A program made the position numbers and the translations under genes. A stretch of DNA of 64,000 nucleotides from Fibrobacter sp. Its GTDB lineage: Bacteria; Fibrobacterota; Fibrobacteria; Fibrobacterales; Fibrobacteraceae. The stretch covers positions 100,386 through 164,385 of the forward strand of contig JAKSIF010000006.1 of assembly GCA_024398965.1 (NCBI GenBank), read 5' to 3'. The first letter of the stretch is position 1. Every line of letters starts with the position of its first letter. This document shows positions 42,986 through 52,927 of this stretch, one piece after another. Under the pieces are notes generated by a model that had not been told where the DNA came from, searched no databases, and saw only the letters and a list, made by a program, of their open reading frames with translations.

Positions 42986-43440
42986 ACGGATTCAATCACG
43001 AAGTCATCTTTTGCATTGTGAATAAGGGGTTCTCCGAAATGGTCATGGACGCTGCCAAGGAAGCTGGCGCCCGCGGCGGTACCATTTTGAATGCTCGCGG
43101 AACGGCAAACAAGGAAGCGGAATCCTTCTTCCACATTGCAATCCAACCTGAAAAGGAAATCGTCATGATTCTTGTGGATGCAAAGATCAAGGATGCCGTA
43201 CTCCATTCCCTGTACCAGAAGGCTGGCCTTGACACCATGGGCCAGGGCATTGCCTTTACCCTTCCGGTAGACAATGTGGTTGGTCTTACCCCCTGGAAGG
43301 TCGATGCCTCCAAGGCGGCGGAAAAGTCCGCATCCGAAAAGGGCGACAAGGAAGATACTTCCATTGCGGCTCGCCTTACCCAGAAGATGGTGGCCATTGT
43401 CTATCCCGAAAAGAAGACCGAAGAAAAGAAAGAAGACTAA
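42982..43440 (+). CDS. PII-like signalling protein 2
   Basis: 152 residues, start overlapping the previous stop (ATGA). It reads FNHEVIFCIVNKGFSEMVMDAAKEAGARGGTILNARG, close to the GlnB/GlnK start including the ARGGTIL stretch that opens the T-loop, then EKEIVMILVD and GIAFTLPVDNVVGL. The C-terminus is Lys/Glu-rich (KKTEEKKED). It likely binds a nucleotide at trimer interfaces and docks on the DUF1538 protein; this role is inference from context. Confidence 0.82.
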   Translation: MNGFNHEVIFCIVNKGFSEMVMDAAKEAGARGGTILNARGTANKEAESFFHIAIQPEKEIVMILVDAKIKDAVLHSLYQKAGLDTMGQGIAFTLPVDNVVGLTPWKVDASKAAEKSASEKGDKEDTSIAARLTQKMVAIVYPEKKTEEKKED

Positions 43441-43486
43441 ACTTTTCTTTTCAATTAACATGGCGTAATTTGTATAAATTTACGCT

Positions 43487-46400
43487 ATGAACATTCTCAT
43501 TTATTTCCTGTTTGCGTTGTCAGGTTTTGCGGGCCTGATTTATGAAGGTTCCTGGGCTCGCTACCTAAAGCTCTTCCTTGGACATTCCAGCTACGGCCAG
43601 GTTCTGACCCTTTGTATCTACATGGGTGGCCTTGCCATCGGTAGCTTTGTGGCTGGCAAGCTGGTTACCAAAACAAAGCGCCCGCTGTTGGGCTATGGTC
43701 TTGTGGAACTGGCCATCGGTATTGGTGGTGTGGCTTACCACCCGCTGTACAATCTGCTTACAGGATTTTTCTTTGATTCTGAACTCACGGCAGGCCTAAG
43801 CTCCTGCGGCGCTGAAATCGCCAAGGTGATTCTGGCCACGGGCTCCACGCTCCCTATCGCCATTGCGGTGGGTATGACGTTCCCCTTCATTGCGGCTGGC
43901 CTTATGCGCAAGAGCGGCGCCGAGGTTTCGCTCCCCATGCTTTACTTTACCAACAGCCTGGGTTCTGCCATTGGTATTCTCGCGACAAGTTACCTGCTTA
44001 TTCCAAACATCGGTAATCATGCCACCTTGATTGTGGCGGCTTCCATCAACTTCCTGCTTGCTGCGGTATTTAGCTTTATCGGTCTTGTGACTTCGCCGGT
44101 TCATTCTGTGGATGAAGACGAAAATGCCGAGGATCCCAACGAGGATTACGCAGCCGTTCACAACTTGCCCATGCCCAAGAAGAACATGTGGCTTTGGATT
44201 GCGGCAATTACTGGTCTTACTTCCTTCGTTTACGAAATTGTCTGGACTCGCTTGCTTTCCCTTTTGATGGGCTCTTCCAGCCATAGCTTCGACCAGATGC
44301 TTTCCGCCTTCATTCTGGGTCTTGCCATCGGTAGTGCGGTCAGCGGTAAGCTCTTGAAGAAGGATAGTCTGGTGGTGCTTTCCTTGGCCCAGATTTTCAT
44401 GGCCTTCTTTGCCCTCTGCACCTTGTACTTCCATCAGCCTTTCTGGGCTATGATGAATGAGGCCAACCAGATTTTCAATCCCACTACAGACGGTTACGTT
44501 TGCTGGAGCCTCTTTAAGTACGGCCTTTCCCTTCTGTGGATGGTTCCTACCAGCTTCTTTGCAGGCATGACTCTGCCCTTGATTACTTTGATTCTTACCC
44601 GCGCTTTCAAGAGCGAAGCTCCCATCGGAAAGGTCTACGGCTGGAATACCCTGGGTTCCATTCTTGGTTCTGCTGGCGGCGGCCTTTTGCTGTTGCCTCT
44701 CCTGCAGTTGAAGGGTGCTCTTGTTCTTGCCGCTGTTCTGGACTTTGCCATCGGCTTTATCCTGTTGGCTGTTTACCGCAAGCGCTGGCGCCATAACGTG
44801 ATGTTCTATGTGGTCGCCGCCGCCATGGTTCTTCCCTCGCTGTTTGTAAGCTTTGATCCGTCGCTGATTACCTCCGGCGTGTTCCGTTCCTACAAGAACA
44901 TGCATCCTAACGAAAAGATCCACGTGATTGACGGTAAGACTGCAACAATCAGCTTCCACGAATCTAAGGTCCACTACTACGTAAAGACTAACGGTAAGGC
45001 TGATGCCAGCTTGAGCAAGGACCGTACTCAGCCCATTTCCAGCGACGAACTGACTCAGGCTGCTACCGCCTTTATGCCTATGGCTGTAAAGACGGAACCC
45101 TATGATGCCGCCATGGTGGGCTTTGGAAGCGGTATGGGTGCTCACTACCTGCTGGCCGACCCGCTGCTGAAGGATTTTGACTGCGTGGAAATCGAGGAAG
45201 CCATGATGGACTTGGCCAAGGGCTTCTATCCGTACAATGCCCGCGGTTACGATGACCCCCGTATCCATATCTTTATCGATGATGCAACCACATTCTTCCA
45301 TACCAATCGCCGTCAGTACGACATGATCATCAGCGTGCCGTCCAATCCCTGGGTTAGCGGCGTGGCTGGTCTTTTTGCTCACGAGTTCTACGCCAAGATG
45401 CGCCGTTACATGAAGCCGGGAGGACTTTGGGTTCAGTGGATCCAGACCTATGAATTCAATGACTTGATGTTCTTGAATATCTTGAAGGCCTTGGACCAGA
45501 CTTTCCCCTACGTAAGCCTTTACAAGTCCACTGATGAACCGGACATCATTATGATTGCAAGTGATGAGCCTGTTTACCAGAAGGGCATCGGCCGATTCAG
45601 TACGGATTCCGTGATGATCAAGGAATTTGAACGAATCCATCGCGATCCTGAATTCTTTGGCGAAAGGAACTTCCTCTTTACCAACAAGATGGTGTCCTCC
45701 TTGCTGGAAGGTGTCGAACCCAACAGCATCTTTGTTCCCATGGTGGATAACCGCGCCGAGGAAGCCCGCTTTGTTCATTCCGAGGCTCACATTGTCCAGA
45801 TGTTTGATTCTTGCGAAGTGTGCTGGCAGCAGTACCTGAGCCCCGAGGATTTTGCCCTTCGTAGGCCGGCCCGCGTCAAGGCTATGGTTGAAAACGAACA
45901 GGATGGATTCCTGAAGACGGGTCTTGCTGCTTATGCGGAAGAACTGACCCAGGCTGCGAAGAATGATACCTTTACGGTTCAGGCTCAAGAAACTGTTGCC
46001 GCTGTAGACAGCGCTGTTACTGATTCTGCGAAGGCCGTAAATCAGGATTCCGCCGAAGCCGTGGTTCCCGAGAACCCACGCCTTCTTGCTCTTGAGGCTT
46101 CCTCTGGCTATTTGAAGTTCCGTGAGGAATACGCCACCTATATGAGGAGCATCCCGCTGGAGGCCCGCGACACCAATGCGGTCTATGTGAAGGTCCGCGA
46201 AGCTGTCGCAGCCAATGGCTTCCCTCAGTCTTTCGCAGACGAGTTCAACATTACGGAAGCCGCCCGTGCCGCCGACTACGCCCGCGGCGCCCTCCTGATC
46301 GCCGACTTCTACGACCGTTATGAAATGATCGACATGGACGAGTTCTTCCTGAGAAACTGCGTCCTGGTGTCTCTCATGGCAGGGGAGGCCGACCTGGCTG

Positions 46401-46513
46401 ATGTCATCTACAAGAACGCCATTCAGCGTAACGACCGCTTCTTCGCGGTAGAAAAGCGCCTGATGGAACGCGAGATCCAGAAGCTCCGCAGAACCCTCCA
46501 GGCAAGAAAGTAA
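43487..46513 (+). CDS. Membrane-fused spermidine-synthase-like protein
   Basis: 1008 residues. About 1-460 holds 12 or so membrane helices in two halves (GFAGLIYEGSWARYL and GLTSFVYEIVWTRLL start each). About 520-740 is a spermidine-synthase-like Rossmann domain (VGFGSGMGAHYLL, DCVEIEEAMMDLAKGF, IDDATTFFHTNRRQYDMIISVPSNPWVSG, FAHEFY). The C-terminal 270 residues are helical. The DAxxF and NPWVxG motifs are typical of membrane-linked members, whose true reaction is mostly unknown. TATAAA ends 8 nt before the ATG. No polyamine gene is adjacent. Confidence 0.85.
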   Translation: MNILIYFLFALSGFAGLIYEGSWARYLKLFLGHSSYGQVLTLCIYMGGLAIGSFVAGKLVTKTKRPLLGYGLVELAIGIGGVAYHPLYNLLTGFFFDSELTAGLSSCGAEIAKVILATGSTLPIAIAVGMTFPFIAAGLMRKSGAEVSLPMLYFTNSLGSAIGILATSYLLIPNIGNHATLIVAASINFLLAAVFSFIGLVTSPVHSVDEDENAEDPNEDYAAVHNLPMPKKNMWLWIAAITGLTSFVYEIVWTRLLSLLMGSSSHSFDQMLSAFILGLAIGSAVSGKLLKKDSLVVLSLAQIFMAFFALCTLYFHQPFWAMMNEANQIFNPTTDGYVCWSLFKYGLSLLWMVPTSFFAGMTLPLITLILTRAFKSEAPIGKVYGWNTLGSILGSAGGGLLLLPLLQLKGALVLAAVLDFAIGFILLAVYRKRWRHNVMFYVVAAAMVLPSLFVSFDPSLITSGVFRSYKNMHPNEKIHVIDGKTATISFHESKVHYYVKTNGKADASLSKDRTQPISSDELTQAATAFMPMAVKTEPYDAAMVGFGSGMGAHYLLADPLLKDFDCVEIEEAMMDLAKGFYPYNARGYDDPRIHIFIDDATTFFHTNRRQYDMIISVPSNPWVSGVAGLFAHEFYAKMRRYMKPGGLWVQWIQTYEFNDLMFLNILKALDQTFPYVSLYKSTDEPDIIMIASDEPVYQKGIGRFSTDSVMIKEFERIHRDPEFFGERNFLFTNKMVSSLLEGVEPNSIFVPMVDNRAEEARFVHSEAHIVQMFDSCEVCWQQYLSPEDFALRRPARVKAMVENEQDGFLKTGLAAYAEELTQAAKNDTFTVQAQETVAAVDSAVTDSAKAVNQDSAEAVVPENPRLLALEASSGYLKFREEYATYMRSIPLEARDTNAVYVKVREAVAANGFPQSFADEFNITEAARAADYARGALLIADFYDRYEMIDMDEFFLRNCVLVSLMAGEADLADVIYKNAIQRNDRFFAVEKRLMEREIQKLRRTLQARK

Positions 46514-46561
46514 TCTTCCGGGATTGATTTCCTGCAGAACTCTCAAGGCCAAGCGCTAATT

Positions 46562-46588
46562 GCCCGCGGATCTTTCCGCGGGCTTTTC
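46562..46588 (+). terminator. Terminator after the spermidine-synthase-like gene
   Basis: GCCCGCGG / CCGCGGGC stem with a six-base loop followed by TTTTC. Confidence 0.85.
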
Positions 46589-46615
46589 GCATTTCGGGGC
46601 GCCGTCAGTTAAAAT

Positions 46616-46648
46616 AAAAAGACCTGCAGTAAAACTGCAGGCCTTTTC
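46616..46648 (-). terminator. Terminator of the first outer-membrane barrel gene
   Basis: CCTGCAG / CTGCAGG stem, flanked by AAAAAGA and CTTTTC, so T-rich on the minus strand. Confidence 0.8.
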
Positions 46649-46668
46649 TATCTCAAATTTTTACTTGG

Positions 46669-47505
46669 CTAGAACATGAAGTTCACGCCGGCGGTAAGAC
46701 TAAAGGTATTCAGGGAAGATTCGTAGAAGGTTTCTTCTGCAACCAAGGTCTTGTTCAGCAGGCTGGTAAAGCATTGAACGGCTCGAATGTCGACGCTAAC
46801 CCAGCGGGTGAGCATGTAACCGATGTCCAAGGCACCGCCCACTTCCATGCCGGATGTGGCCACCGTATTTTCACGAGTTCCGCCACTGCTGCTGAATTCG
46901 GATGTTCCATTCAGCTTGAGGCCCAAGTTGACGCCAAGGCCTACGTAGACACCAAGATCTTCGAATGTGTAGCGTACAATAACCGGAATTTCGAACATGA
47001 AAATGTCGATGGAGGCTTCGTTGGTGTAAATCTCCATGTCCTTTTCGTAGGTGTAGTAACGATAGTTGAAAGTCAGTTCAGGAACCAGGCTCAAGTTCTT
47101 GACGCCCAAATTCATCTTGAGCATAAGACCTGCACCGCCCTGGAAACCCATGTTCCAGCCATCGGAATTTTCACCAAAGAAGGTGTTTGTACCGACTTGG
47201 GCGCGGACACCTAGAAGCACAGAACGGGAGAAGCCTTCGTTGCGCTGCTTGTTGATATCGGCTTTCTTTGTGCCTTCAGCCTTGTACTTGGCATAGGCGC
47301 TGGCGTATTCCTCGTCGTCGGCAAATTCGCTATCTGCGGAGCCGTCGTAGGTGGCTCCTTCTTCGGCGGGAGCTTCTTCGGCAGTTGCTTCGGGGGCACT
47401 TGCTGCAGAAGCCCATTCGTCATCGGAATCAGAATCCTGAGCCCAGGTGGGGAGGGCGAAAGCCAGTGCAACTGAGGCTATGCTTGCAAATTTCTTGAAA
47501 TTCAT
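46669..47505 (-). CDS. Outer-membrane beta-barrel protein (OMP_b-brl type)
   Basis: 278 residues from the ATG at 47505. Signal peptide (ending PTWA), then an Ala/Glu/Asp-rich acidic linker (about 23-75) and a barrel of roughly eight to ten strands (FSRSVLLGVRAQVGTNTFFG..., LNTFSLTAGVNFMF with terminal Phe). It is paralogous to the next minus-strand gene (shared GEN/KKSSGWxxGF, FEIPVxxRY, YLGLGxxxGLK). TATTAT ends 6 nt before the ATG with no Shine-Dalgarno. Confidence 0.8.
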   Translation of the reverse strand: MNFKKFASIASVALAFALPTWAQDSDSDDEWASAASAPEATAEEAPAEEGATYDGSADSEFADDEEYASAYAKYKAEGTKKADINKQRNEGFSRSVLLGVRAQVGTNTFFGENSDGWNMGFQGGAGLMLKMNLGVKNLSLVPELTFNYRYYTYEKDMEIYTNEASIDIFMFEIPVIVRYTFEDLGVYVGLGVNLGLKLNGTSEFSSSGGTRENTVATSGMEVGGALDIGYMLTRWVSVDIRAVQCFTSLLNKTLVAEETFYESSLNTFSLTAGVNFMF

Positions 47506-47614
47506 GGTCAAATAATAATAAACGAACTGTATATTCTCCGCCCTAAAACTAGATTCTTCGTGTAAAAAGAGTGTTGAAAAAAAAGTTTACCAAAAACCGG
47601 CTGTTTTGGCCTGT

Positions 47615-48550
47615 TTAGAGCATAAATGACACACCCAGGGACGGGTGGAAAGTCATAATGTTGGAACCTTTCAAGGAAGATTCTGCAAGAAGGTTGGTTG
47701 CCAGCAGGTTGGAGAAATTCTGGACGACCCTAAGATCAATGATAAAGTGCTTGTTTACAACGAACTGAAGGTCTGCAACAGCTCCGATTTCAACACCTTC
47801 CGTGGGCATGGTGTTGCTGCGTTTTTCCTTGGCGTGACGATCCTTGGTGTCGATGGTCTGACGGAATTCGGAATCCCCCTGCATCTTTAAACCGATATCG
47901 CCACCAAGCCCCAGATAGAAGCCGTCGTCAACAATGGCGTATCGGATCATGACTGGAATTTCAAAGAGCATTTCGGTGATAAGAGCTTCGTTATGACCGT
48001 AGTCCGAATCATGTTCGTAATTGTAGCGCCTGTAGGTATAGTCTATACCTGCCTGGACGCTAAAGTCCCTAGAAACAGGGAGCGCTGCAGAAAAACCAAT
48101 GTTCCCGTCGAAACCGATTTTCCAACCGCTGGATTTTTTTCCGAAGGCGGTATTTGCGCCAAGGCCTGCGCGGACGCCGAATTGGATTTTACGAGCGAAG
48201 CCTTCTTTGCGGGCCTGGTAGTCGTTTTTGGATTCAGTTACAAAATAATCTCGTGAATCCTCTTCGTCGTCCATATCAATTACGTTATTTTTTGTGGAAT
48301 CGGCAGCGGAAGAGTCTTGTACAGAGGAGTCAGCTACGGCAACATTCGTGGAATCCTGGATGGCATCTTGTGCAGGATCCTGGTAGGATTCGTTGGATTG
48401 CTCTTGGTTAGGATATTCTACTCCACAACCATCGCCAACGCAGTTTGATGCGCTTTCTTCTCCGGTGCCCTCAAAAACGCCTTGGGCAAAGGTGTTCCCG
48501 GACAAAAGGATTAATAAAGAAATGATAAAAGAAAACTTTGTGGCGTGCAT
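47615..48550 (-). CDS. Outer-membrane beta-barrel protein, paralogue
   Basis: 311 residues. Signal peptide (MHATKFSFIISLLILLSGNTFAQ), a Ser/Asp-rich linker, then a barrel parallel to its neighbour (FGVRAGLGANTAFGKKSSGWKIGF, LFEIPVMIRYAI, FYLGLGGDIGLKMQ, ends FHPSLGVSFML). TATAAT ends exactly 6 nt before the ATG, a consensus -10 with no leader. The pair looks like an old tandem duplication; each has its own promoter. Confidence 0.8.
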   Translation of the reverse strand: MHATKFSFIISLLILLSGNTFAQGVFEGTGEESASNCVGDGCGVEYPNQEQSNESYQDPAQDAIQDSTNVAVADSSVQDSSAADSTKNNVIDMDDEEDSRDYFVTESKNDYQARKEGFARKIQFGVRAGLGANTAFGKKSSGWKIGFDGNIGFSAALPVSRDFSVQAGIDYTYRRYNYEHDSDYGHNEALITEMLFEIPVMIRYAIVDDGFYLGLGGDIGLKMQGDSEFRQTIDTKDRHAKEKRSNTMPTEGVEIGAVADLQFVVNKHFIIDLRVVQNFSNLLATNLLAESSLKGSNIMTFHPSLGVSFML

Positions 48551-48636
48551 ATTTGAATTATAATTTTTTTTGAGAGTGTTGGAACATAAAATTAGCTGTT
48601 TGTGTATATTTGGGAATAGGTTTTAAAGGAGTTTTT

Positions 48637-49416
48637 ATGCGCAATATATGTCTTATTTGGCGAGGCCTTGCCTATGTGGCTCTGGTTGTTGCGTCTTCCA
48701 TTGTGATATGTGCATGCGGCGATGATTCGTCCGCAGGTGCAAAGGACAATTCTCAATTAGGTGATTCTTCTATTCCAAGTGAAGATCTTGAAATACTAGG
48801 TTCATGCGAAGATGGTTTAGATGGACGAGTTGTAGGAATTGTGGATGAAAATGGTGAGACGGATTACCTCTGTAAGTCAGGAACTTGGACTGCTATAAGT
48901 GAAGAGGAAGCTTTTTGCGTATTGAATCCTCTATTGTGTCGTGAGAGACCTGTAGAAACATGTTCATCTGAGGAAGAGGGACAATACAAGACCGTAAGTG
49001 ATACAATTTTGAGATACCAAGAGGGTCATGTTCTAGCGGAAGACCTGTACTATCACTGTGTTGAAGGCGAATGGGTGAAGACGGAATATCGTGGACCTGT
49101 AGAATCCTGTACTGCAGAAAACGAAGGTGTGGTGGATACTTTTACCGTTTATAGCGGCCGATTTCATACGGACTATTATTTTATTTGCAATGACGGCGTG
49201 TGGAAGGAAACGGGAAAACCTGCTGGCCCCAGTGTAAGTGAACAGTGCACCAAGGAAGATACGAAGGTGGGGGATACTTGCGTTGTTTATAGACCATCGG
49301 AAAACGAAGGCTCCCTTGGATTGGCGGGAACCAGCGTAAAGTATGTCTACACAGAAGCGGGAGAATGGGAACCCGTTTGCCAACTTGCTGCTAATGGCGA
49401 ATGCAAGGAAGAATAA
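48637..49416 (+). CDS. Lipoprotein of four Cys-paired repeats
   Basis: 259 residues from the ATG at 48637 (AAAGGAG upstream). Lipoprotein signal ending VICAC. The mature part has about four units of a motif running SC..E.EG......Y.C..G.W: SCEDGLDG...YLCKSGTW, TCSSEEEG...YHCVEGEW, SCTAENEG...FICNDGVW, then QCTKED...GEWEPVC. The unit is shared with lipoproteins at 13829 and 35494. Probably small disulfide-linked modules on the cell surface. Confidence 0.78.
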   Translation: MRNICLIWRGLAYVALVVASSIVICACGDDSSAGAKDNSQLGDSSIPSEDLEILGSCEDGLDGRVVGIVDENGETDYLCKSGTWTAISEEEAFCVLNPLLCRERPVETCSSEEEGQYKTVSDTILRYQEGHVLAEDLYYHCVEGEWVKTEYRGPVESCTAENEGVVDTFTVYSGRFHTDYYFICNDGVWKETGKPAGPSVSEQCTKEDTKVGDTCVVYRPSENEGSLGLAGTSVKYVYTEAGEWEPVCQLAANGECKEE

Positions 49417-49442
49417 CAACAGAGTGGTTTATGTGCTTACAA

Positions 49443-49478
49443 AAAAGGGAGTCCTGCTAGGCGGGATTCCTTTTTTTC
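49443..49478 (+). terminator. Terminator after the repeat lipoprotein
   Basis: GAGTCCTGC / GCGGGATTC stem with a TAG loop between an A-run and TTTTTTT. Confidence 0.8.
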
Positions 49479-49504
49479 TAAATTTCCGCCGTAAAATTTA
49501 TCCC

Positions 49505-49560
49505 GCGTGTCATCCTGAGCGAAATGCCGTAGGCATGAAGTCGAAGGATCTAGCTTCCTG
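49505..49560 (+). repeat. Dispersed intergenic repeat (GTCATCCTGAGCG...GAAGGATC)
   Basis: A roughly 50-bp unit with an internal ATGCCGTAGGCAT hairpin. Related pieces lie at 28803, 37137 and 52313-52460. It ends just before the leuS ribosome site. Confidence 0.55.
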
Positions 49561-49586
49561 GATGGTTCGCAAGAGGTATCTTAAAA

Positions 49587-52274
49587 ATGGCAAAGTACAA
49601 TCCGCAAGAAATTGAAACCAAGTGGCAGGCTTACTGGGCTGAACATCAGACCTTCAAGACTGGCACCGACCAGTCCAAGCCCAAGTTCTACTGCCTGGAC
49701 ATGTTCCCGTATCCCAGTGGCGCAGGCCTCCATGTTGGTCACCCCGAAGGTTACACCGCAACGGATATCATTTGCCGCTACAAGCGTTCCAAGGGTTTCA
49801 ACGTCTTGCACCCCATGGGTTGGGATGCCTTCGGTCTCCCTGCTGAACAGTATGCAATTCAGACCGGTACCCATCCGGCAATTACCACCAAGAAGAACTG
49901 CGACAATTTCCGTCGTCAGATCCAGCGCCTCGGTCTTTCTTACGACTGGGAAAAGGAAGTGAACACCACCGACCCGAAGTACTACAAGTGGACTCAGTGG
50001 ATCTTCAAGCGCCTTTACGGCACTTGGTTCGATGAGGTCCAGCAGAAGGGCCGCCCCATTGAAGAACTGCCCATTCCCGCCGATGTTCAGGCTCAGGGTG
50101 CTGCCGAAGTTCGCAAGTTCAAGGATTCCAAGCGTCTCGCTTACTACGCCGACGCTCAGGTCTGGTGGTGCAAGCACTGCAAGATTGTTTGCGCTAACGA
50201 AGAAGTTCTGAACGACGGTTCTCACGAAAAGTGCGGCACCAAGGAAGTGGAACGCCGTAACCTAAAGCAGTGGCTCATGCGCATCCCGCATTACGGCGAC
50301 CGCTTGCTGAAGGGCCTCGACAAGCTTGACTGGCCCCAGGGCGTGAAGGACATGCAGAAGAACTGGATCGGTAAGAGCCAGGGTGCAGAAGTGGATTTCG
50401 CCATCGCTGATGCAAACGGCAAGCCCACCGAAAACAAGCTCCGCGTTTATACCACCCGTTGCGATACCCTGTTTGGCGCAACCTACATGGTGGTGGCTCC
50501 TGAACACAAGCTGGTTCCGACCCTCACTACTCCGGAACAGAAGGAAGCTGTGGAAGCCTACGTTCACGCCGCCGCCCTCAAGAGCGATTTGGACCGTACC
50601 GAACTCGCCAAGGAAAAGACCGGCGTATTCTCTGGCTCCTACGCCATCAACCCGCTGACCGGCACCAAGATTCCGGTTTGGGTGGCTGACTACGTTTTGA
50701 CTGGCTACGGTACCGGCGCTATCATGGCTGTGCCTGCCCACGATACCCGCGACTTCGAATTCGCAAAGAAGTTTAACCTGCCTGTCATTTGCATCATGGA
50801 ACCGGACGCAAGCTGCCCGGAAGACGTGAAGCCCCAGGTTCTCGCTGGCGAAGCATGCTGGGCTGCCGACGGCACCTACATCAACAGCCAGAACGACACC
50901 CTCTGCCTCAACGGCCTCAACAAGGAAGCTGGCAAGGCTAAGGTCATCGAATGGCTGGAAGCCAACAAGATCGGTAAGGCTACCGTGAACTACAAGCTCC
51001 GCGACTGGCTTTTCAGCCGTCAGCGCTACTGGGGCGAACCGTTCCCCATCATCCACTGGGAAGATGGCGAAATCTCTACCGTCGATGATGCAGAACTCCC
51101 CGTGCAGCTGCCGGACCTGCAGGACTACAAGCCGGGTGACGGCGGTCAGTCTCCGCTGGCCAACGCAACCGAATGGCTGAACGTGGTTGACGCTAACGGC
51201 CGCAAGGGCGTTCGCGAAACCAACACCATGCCGCAGTGGGCTGGTTCCTGCTGGTACTACCTCCGCTATATCGACGCCTGCAACGGTGACGCATTCCTGG
51301 CCAAGGAACTCGAAAAGTACTGGATGCCCGTCGACCTGTATGTGGGCGGTGCAGAACACGCTGTGCTCCACTTGCTGTACAGCCGTTTCTGGCACAAGGT
51401 CCTCTTCGACCTGGGCCTCGTCTCTACCGACGAACCCTTCCAAAAGCTCTTTAACCAGGGTATGATTCTTGCCTTCGCTTACGAAGACGCAGCCGGCTCC
51501 AAGGTTCCCACCGACGAAGTGGAAGAAAAGAACGGTAAATTCTTCAAGAAGGGTACCGACATCGAACTGAAGCAGATCGTTGCCAAGATGAGTAAGTCCC
51601 TGAAGAACGTTGTGAACCCGGATGACGTGGTTCGCGACTACGGTGCAGACAGCCTTCGTTTGTACGAAATGTTCATGGGTCCTCTGGATGCCGTGAAGCC
51701 TTGGCAGACCAAGGGCATCGAAGGCATGAACCGCTTCCTGGGCCGCGCATGGCGTTCTGTGGTGGGTGACGACGATGCAGCTCCCGTCTTCGTTGACGAA
51801 GCCGCTCCGGAGGAAATCCAGAAGATTATGCACCAGTCCATCATCAAGGTCACAAGCGACATTGAAAACATGAGCTTCAATACCGCTATCAGCCAGCTGA
51901 TGATCTTCAACAACGAAATGATGAAGATGGACAAGCGCTACCGCGAACCTTGCGAAACCTTCGTAAAGCTCCTGCAGCCCTTTGCACCCCACATCGCTGA
52001 AGAAATGTGGAGCATCCTCGGCCACGAAGGTTCCCTCACCAACGTGGCATGGCCTGAAGCCGACGCAAGCAAGGCTGTGGAAAACACCGTCGAAGTCGTG
52101 TTCCAGGTGAACGGCAAGCTCCGCGCCAAGGCAAATGTCGCTAAGGACATGGACAAGGCTGCTTTGGAAGCCCTCGCCATGGCTAACGAACGCGTTCAGG
52201 AGTTTACCAACGGCAAGACCGTTGTTAAGGTCATCGCTGTTCCGGGCAAGCTGGTGAATATCGTTGTTAAATAG
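49587..52274 (+). CDS. leuS: Leucyl-tRNA synthetase
   Basis: 895 residues, class I synthetase of bacterial LeuS length. HIGH-equivalent HVGHPEGY follows FPYPSGAGL; a CP1 editing domain (about 225-420, with [14 protein letters not shown]) removes mischarged t[13 protein letters not shown] is the KMSKS loop. The C-terminal anticodon-binding part ends [23 protein letters not shown] precedes the ATG. Codon use is strongly biased, as for a highly expressed gene. Confidence 0.97.
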   Translation: MAKYNPQEIETKWQAYWAEHQTFKTGTDQSKPKFYCLDMFPYPSGAGLHVGHPEGYTATDIICRYKRSKGFNVLHPMGWDAFGLPAEQYAIQTGTHPAITTKKNCDNFRRQIQRLGLSYDWEKEVNTTDPKYYKWTQWIFKRLYGTWFDEVQQKGRPIEELPIPADVQAQGAAEVRKFKDSKRLAYYADAQVWWCKHCKIVCANEEVLNDGSHEKCGTKEVERRNLKQWLMRIPHYGDRLLKGLDKLDWPQGVKDMQKNWIGKSQGAEVDFAIADANGKPTENKLRVYTTRCDTLFGATYMVVAPEHKLVPTLTTPEQKEAVEAYVHAAALKSDLDRTELAKEKTGVFSGSYAINPLTGTKIPVWVADYVLTGYGTGAIMAVPAHDTRDFEFAKKFNLPVICIMEPDASCPEDVKPQVLAGEACWAADGTYINSQNDTLCLNGLNKEAGKAKVIEWLEANKIGKATVNYKLRDWLFSRQRYWGEPFPIIHWEDGEISTVDDAELPVQLPDLQDYKPGDGGQSPLANATEWLNVVDANGRKGVRETNTMPQWAGSCWYYLRYIDACNGDAFLAKELEKYWMPVDLYVGGAEHAVLHLLYSRFWHKVLFDLGLVSTDEPFQKLFNQGMILAFAYEDAAGSKVPTDEVEEKNGKFFKKGTDIELKQIVAKMSKSLKNVVNPDDVVRDYGADSLRLYEMFMGPLDAVKPWQTKGIEGMNRFLGRAWRSVVGDDDAAPVFVDEAAPEEIQKIMHQSIIKVTSDIENMSFNTAISQLMIFNNEMMKMDKRYREPCETFVKLLQPFAPHIAEEMWSILGHEGSLTNVAWPEADASKAVENTVEVVFQVNGKLRAKANVAKDMDKAALEALAMANERVQEFTNGKTVVKVIAVPGKLVNIVVK

Positions 52275-52279
52275 TGGAT

Positions 52280-52465
52280 CGCCGCGGGAGCGGTAAAGCT
52301 CCGCTCCTTGCGTGTCATTCCCCCTGCGGGGACCATGCGCACTAAGGCAACAAGTTGCCAAGTGCTGTCCGCCCTGAGCGAAGCGCCGTCGGCGCGAAGT
52401 CGATATAGAATTGTTGGCAACTTGTTGCTCTACAATTCTTAGGTTCGAAGGAGCAGGATCTAGCA
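52280..52465. repeat. Intergenic inverted-repeat cluster
   Basis: GGAGCGG/CCGCTCC hairpin, then a 15-bp perfect inverted pair GCAACAAGTTGCCAA / TTGGCAACTTGTTGC flanking a CTGAGCGAAGCG...GCGCGAAGTC segment related to the repeat at 49505. Confidence 0.6.
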
Positions 52466-52467
52466 AA

Positions 52468-52506
52468 TAAAAACGCCCTGAAGTTCAACGCTTCAGGGTG
52501 TTTCTT
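52468..52506. terminator. Bidirectional terminator between leuS and the VapC-like gene
   Basis: CGCCCTGAAG / CTTCAGGGTG stem. A closely similar hairpin sits at 55250-55286. Confidence 0.8.
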
Positions 52507-52522
52507 GTTAGGAGAAGATTTA

Positions 52523-52927
52523 TTATACAGTAAGCACGCAAGGTTCTTCGTAATCAGCTAGTAAGGAATCGTGCGTCAAGAACGTCATTCCCTCGGCTTT
52601 TGCCTGTGAAATGAGAATCTTGTCAAATGGATCTTTATGAGCTGGTGCTTCTGCTTTACGATTTAGTGTGTGCAGCAATTTTACATGACCGCTTCGTAAA
52701 GGCAACTCTATGAATTCTGCTTGCTTGCATTTGGATGCTACATCGGCACCGGAACACATCATTTCGTTGGGACGGATGATGTGCTTAATTTCAATTTCCC
52801 AAATAGAAACACTGCTGACGAAAATGTCGTTATTCGGATCATCAATAATTTGTTTAGCTTGTTCGGAAAGTTTTTCGTCTCCGTTTAGGTACCATAAGAC
52901 AATGTGGGTGTCTATCAGTACTTTCAT
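52523..52927 (-). CDS. vapC: PIN-domain toxin, VapC-like
   Basis: 134 residues. The PIN acidic residues are in place: D6 (LIDTHIVLW), E44 (SIWEIEIK), D99 (HKDPFDK) and D120 (FLTHDSLL), so it should be an Mg-dependent RNase that typically cuts tRNA. The HIVLWYL start and the KDPFDRxL motif are typical of the VapC subgroup paired with DUF2281-type antitoxins. Its ATG overlaps the antitoxin stop (TAATG). Confidence 0.9.
   Translation of the reverse strand: MKVLIDTHIVLWYLNGDEKLSEQAKQIIDDPNNDIFVSSVSIWEIEIKHIIRPNEMMCSGADVASKCKQAEFIELPLRSGHVKLLHTLNRKAEAPAHKDPFDKILISQAKAEGMTFLTHDSLLADYEEPCVLTV

Noticed and set aside
43796..46552. 918-codon antisense frame across the spermidine-synthase-like gene
   Set aside because: Antisense shadow of a biased gene; the composition is low-complexity His/Gln-rich and no motif is visible.
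50262..52466. 734-codon antisense frame opposite leuS
   Set aside because: leuS is certain, and the opposite frame shows no domain or start signal.
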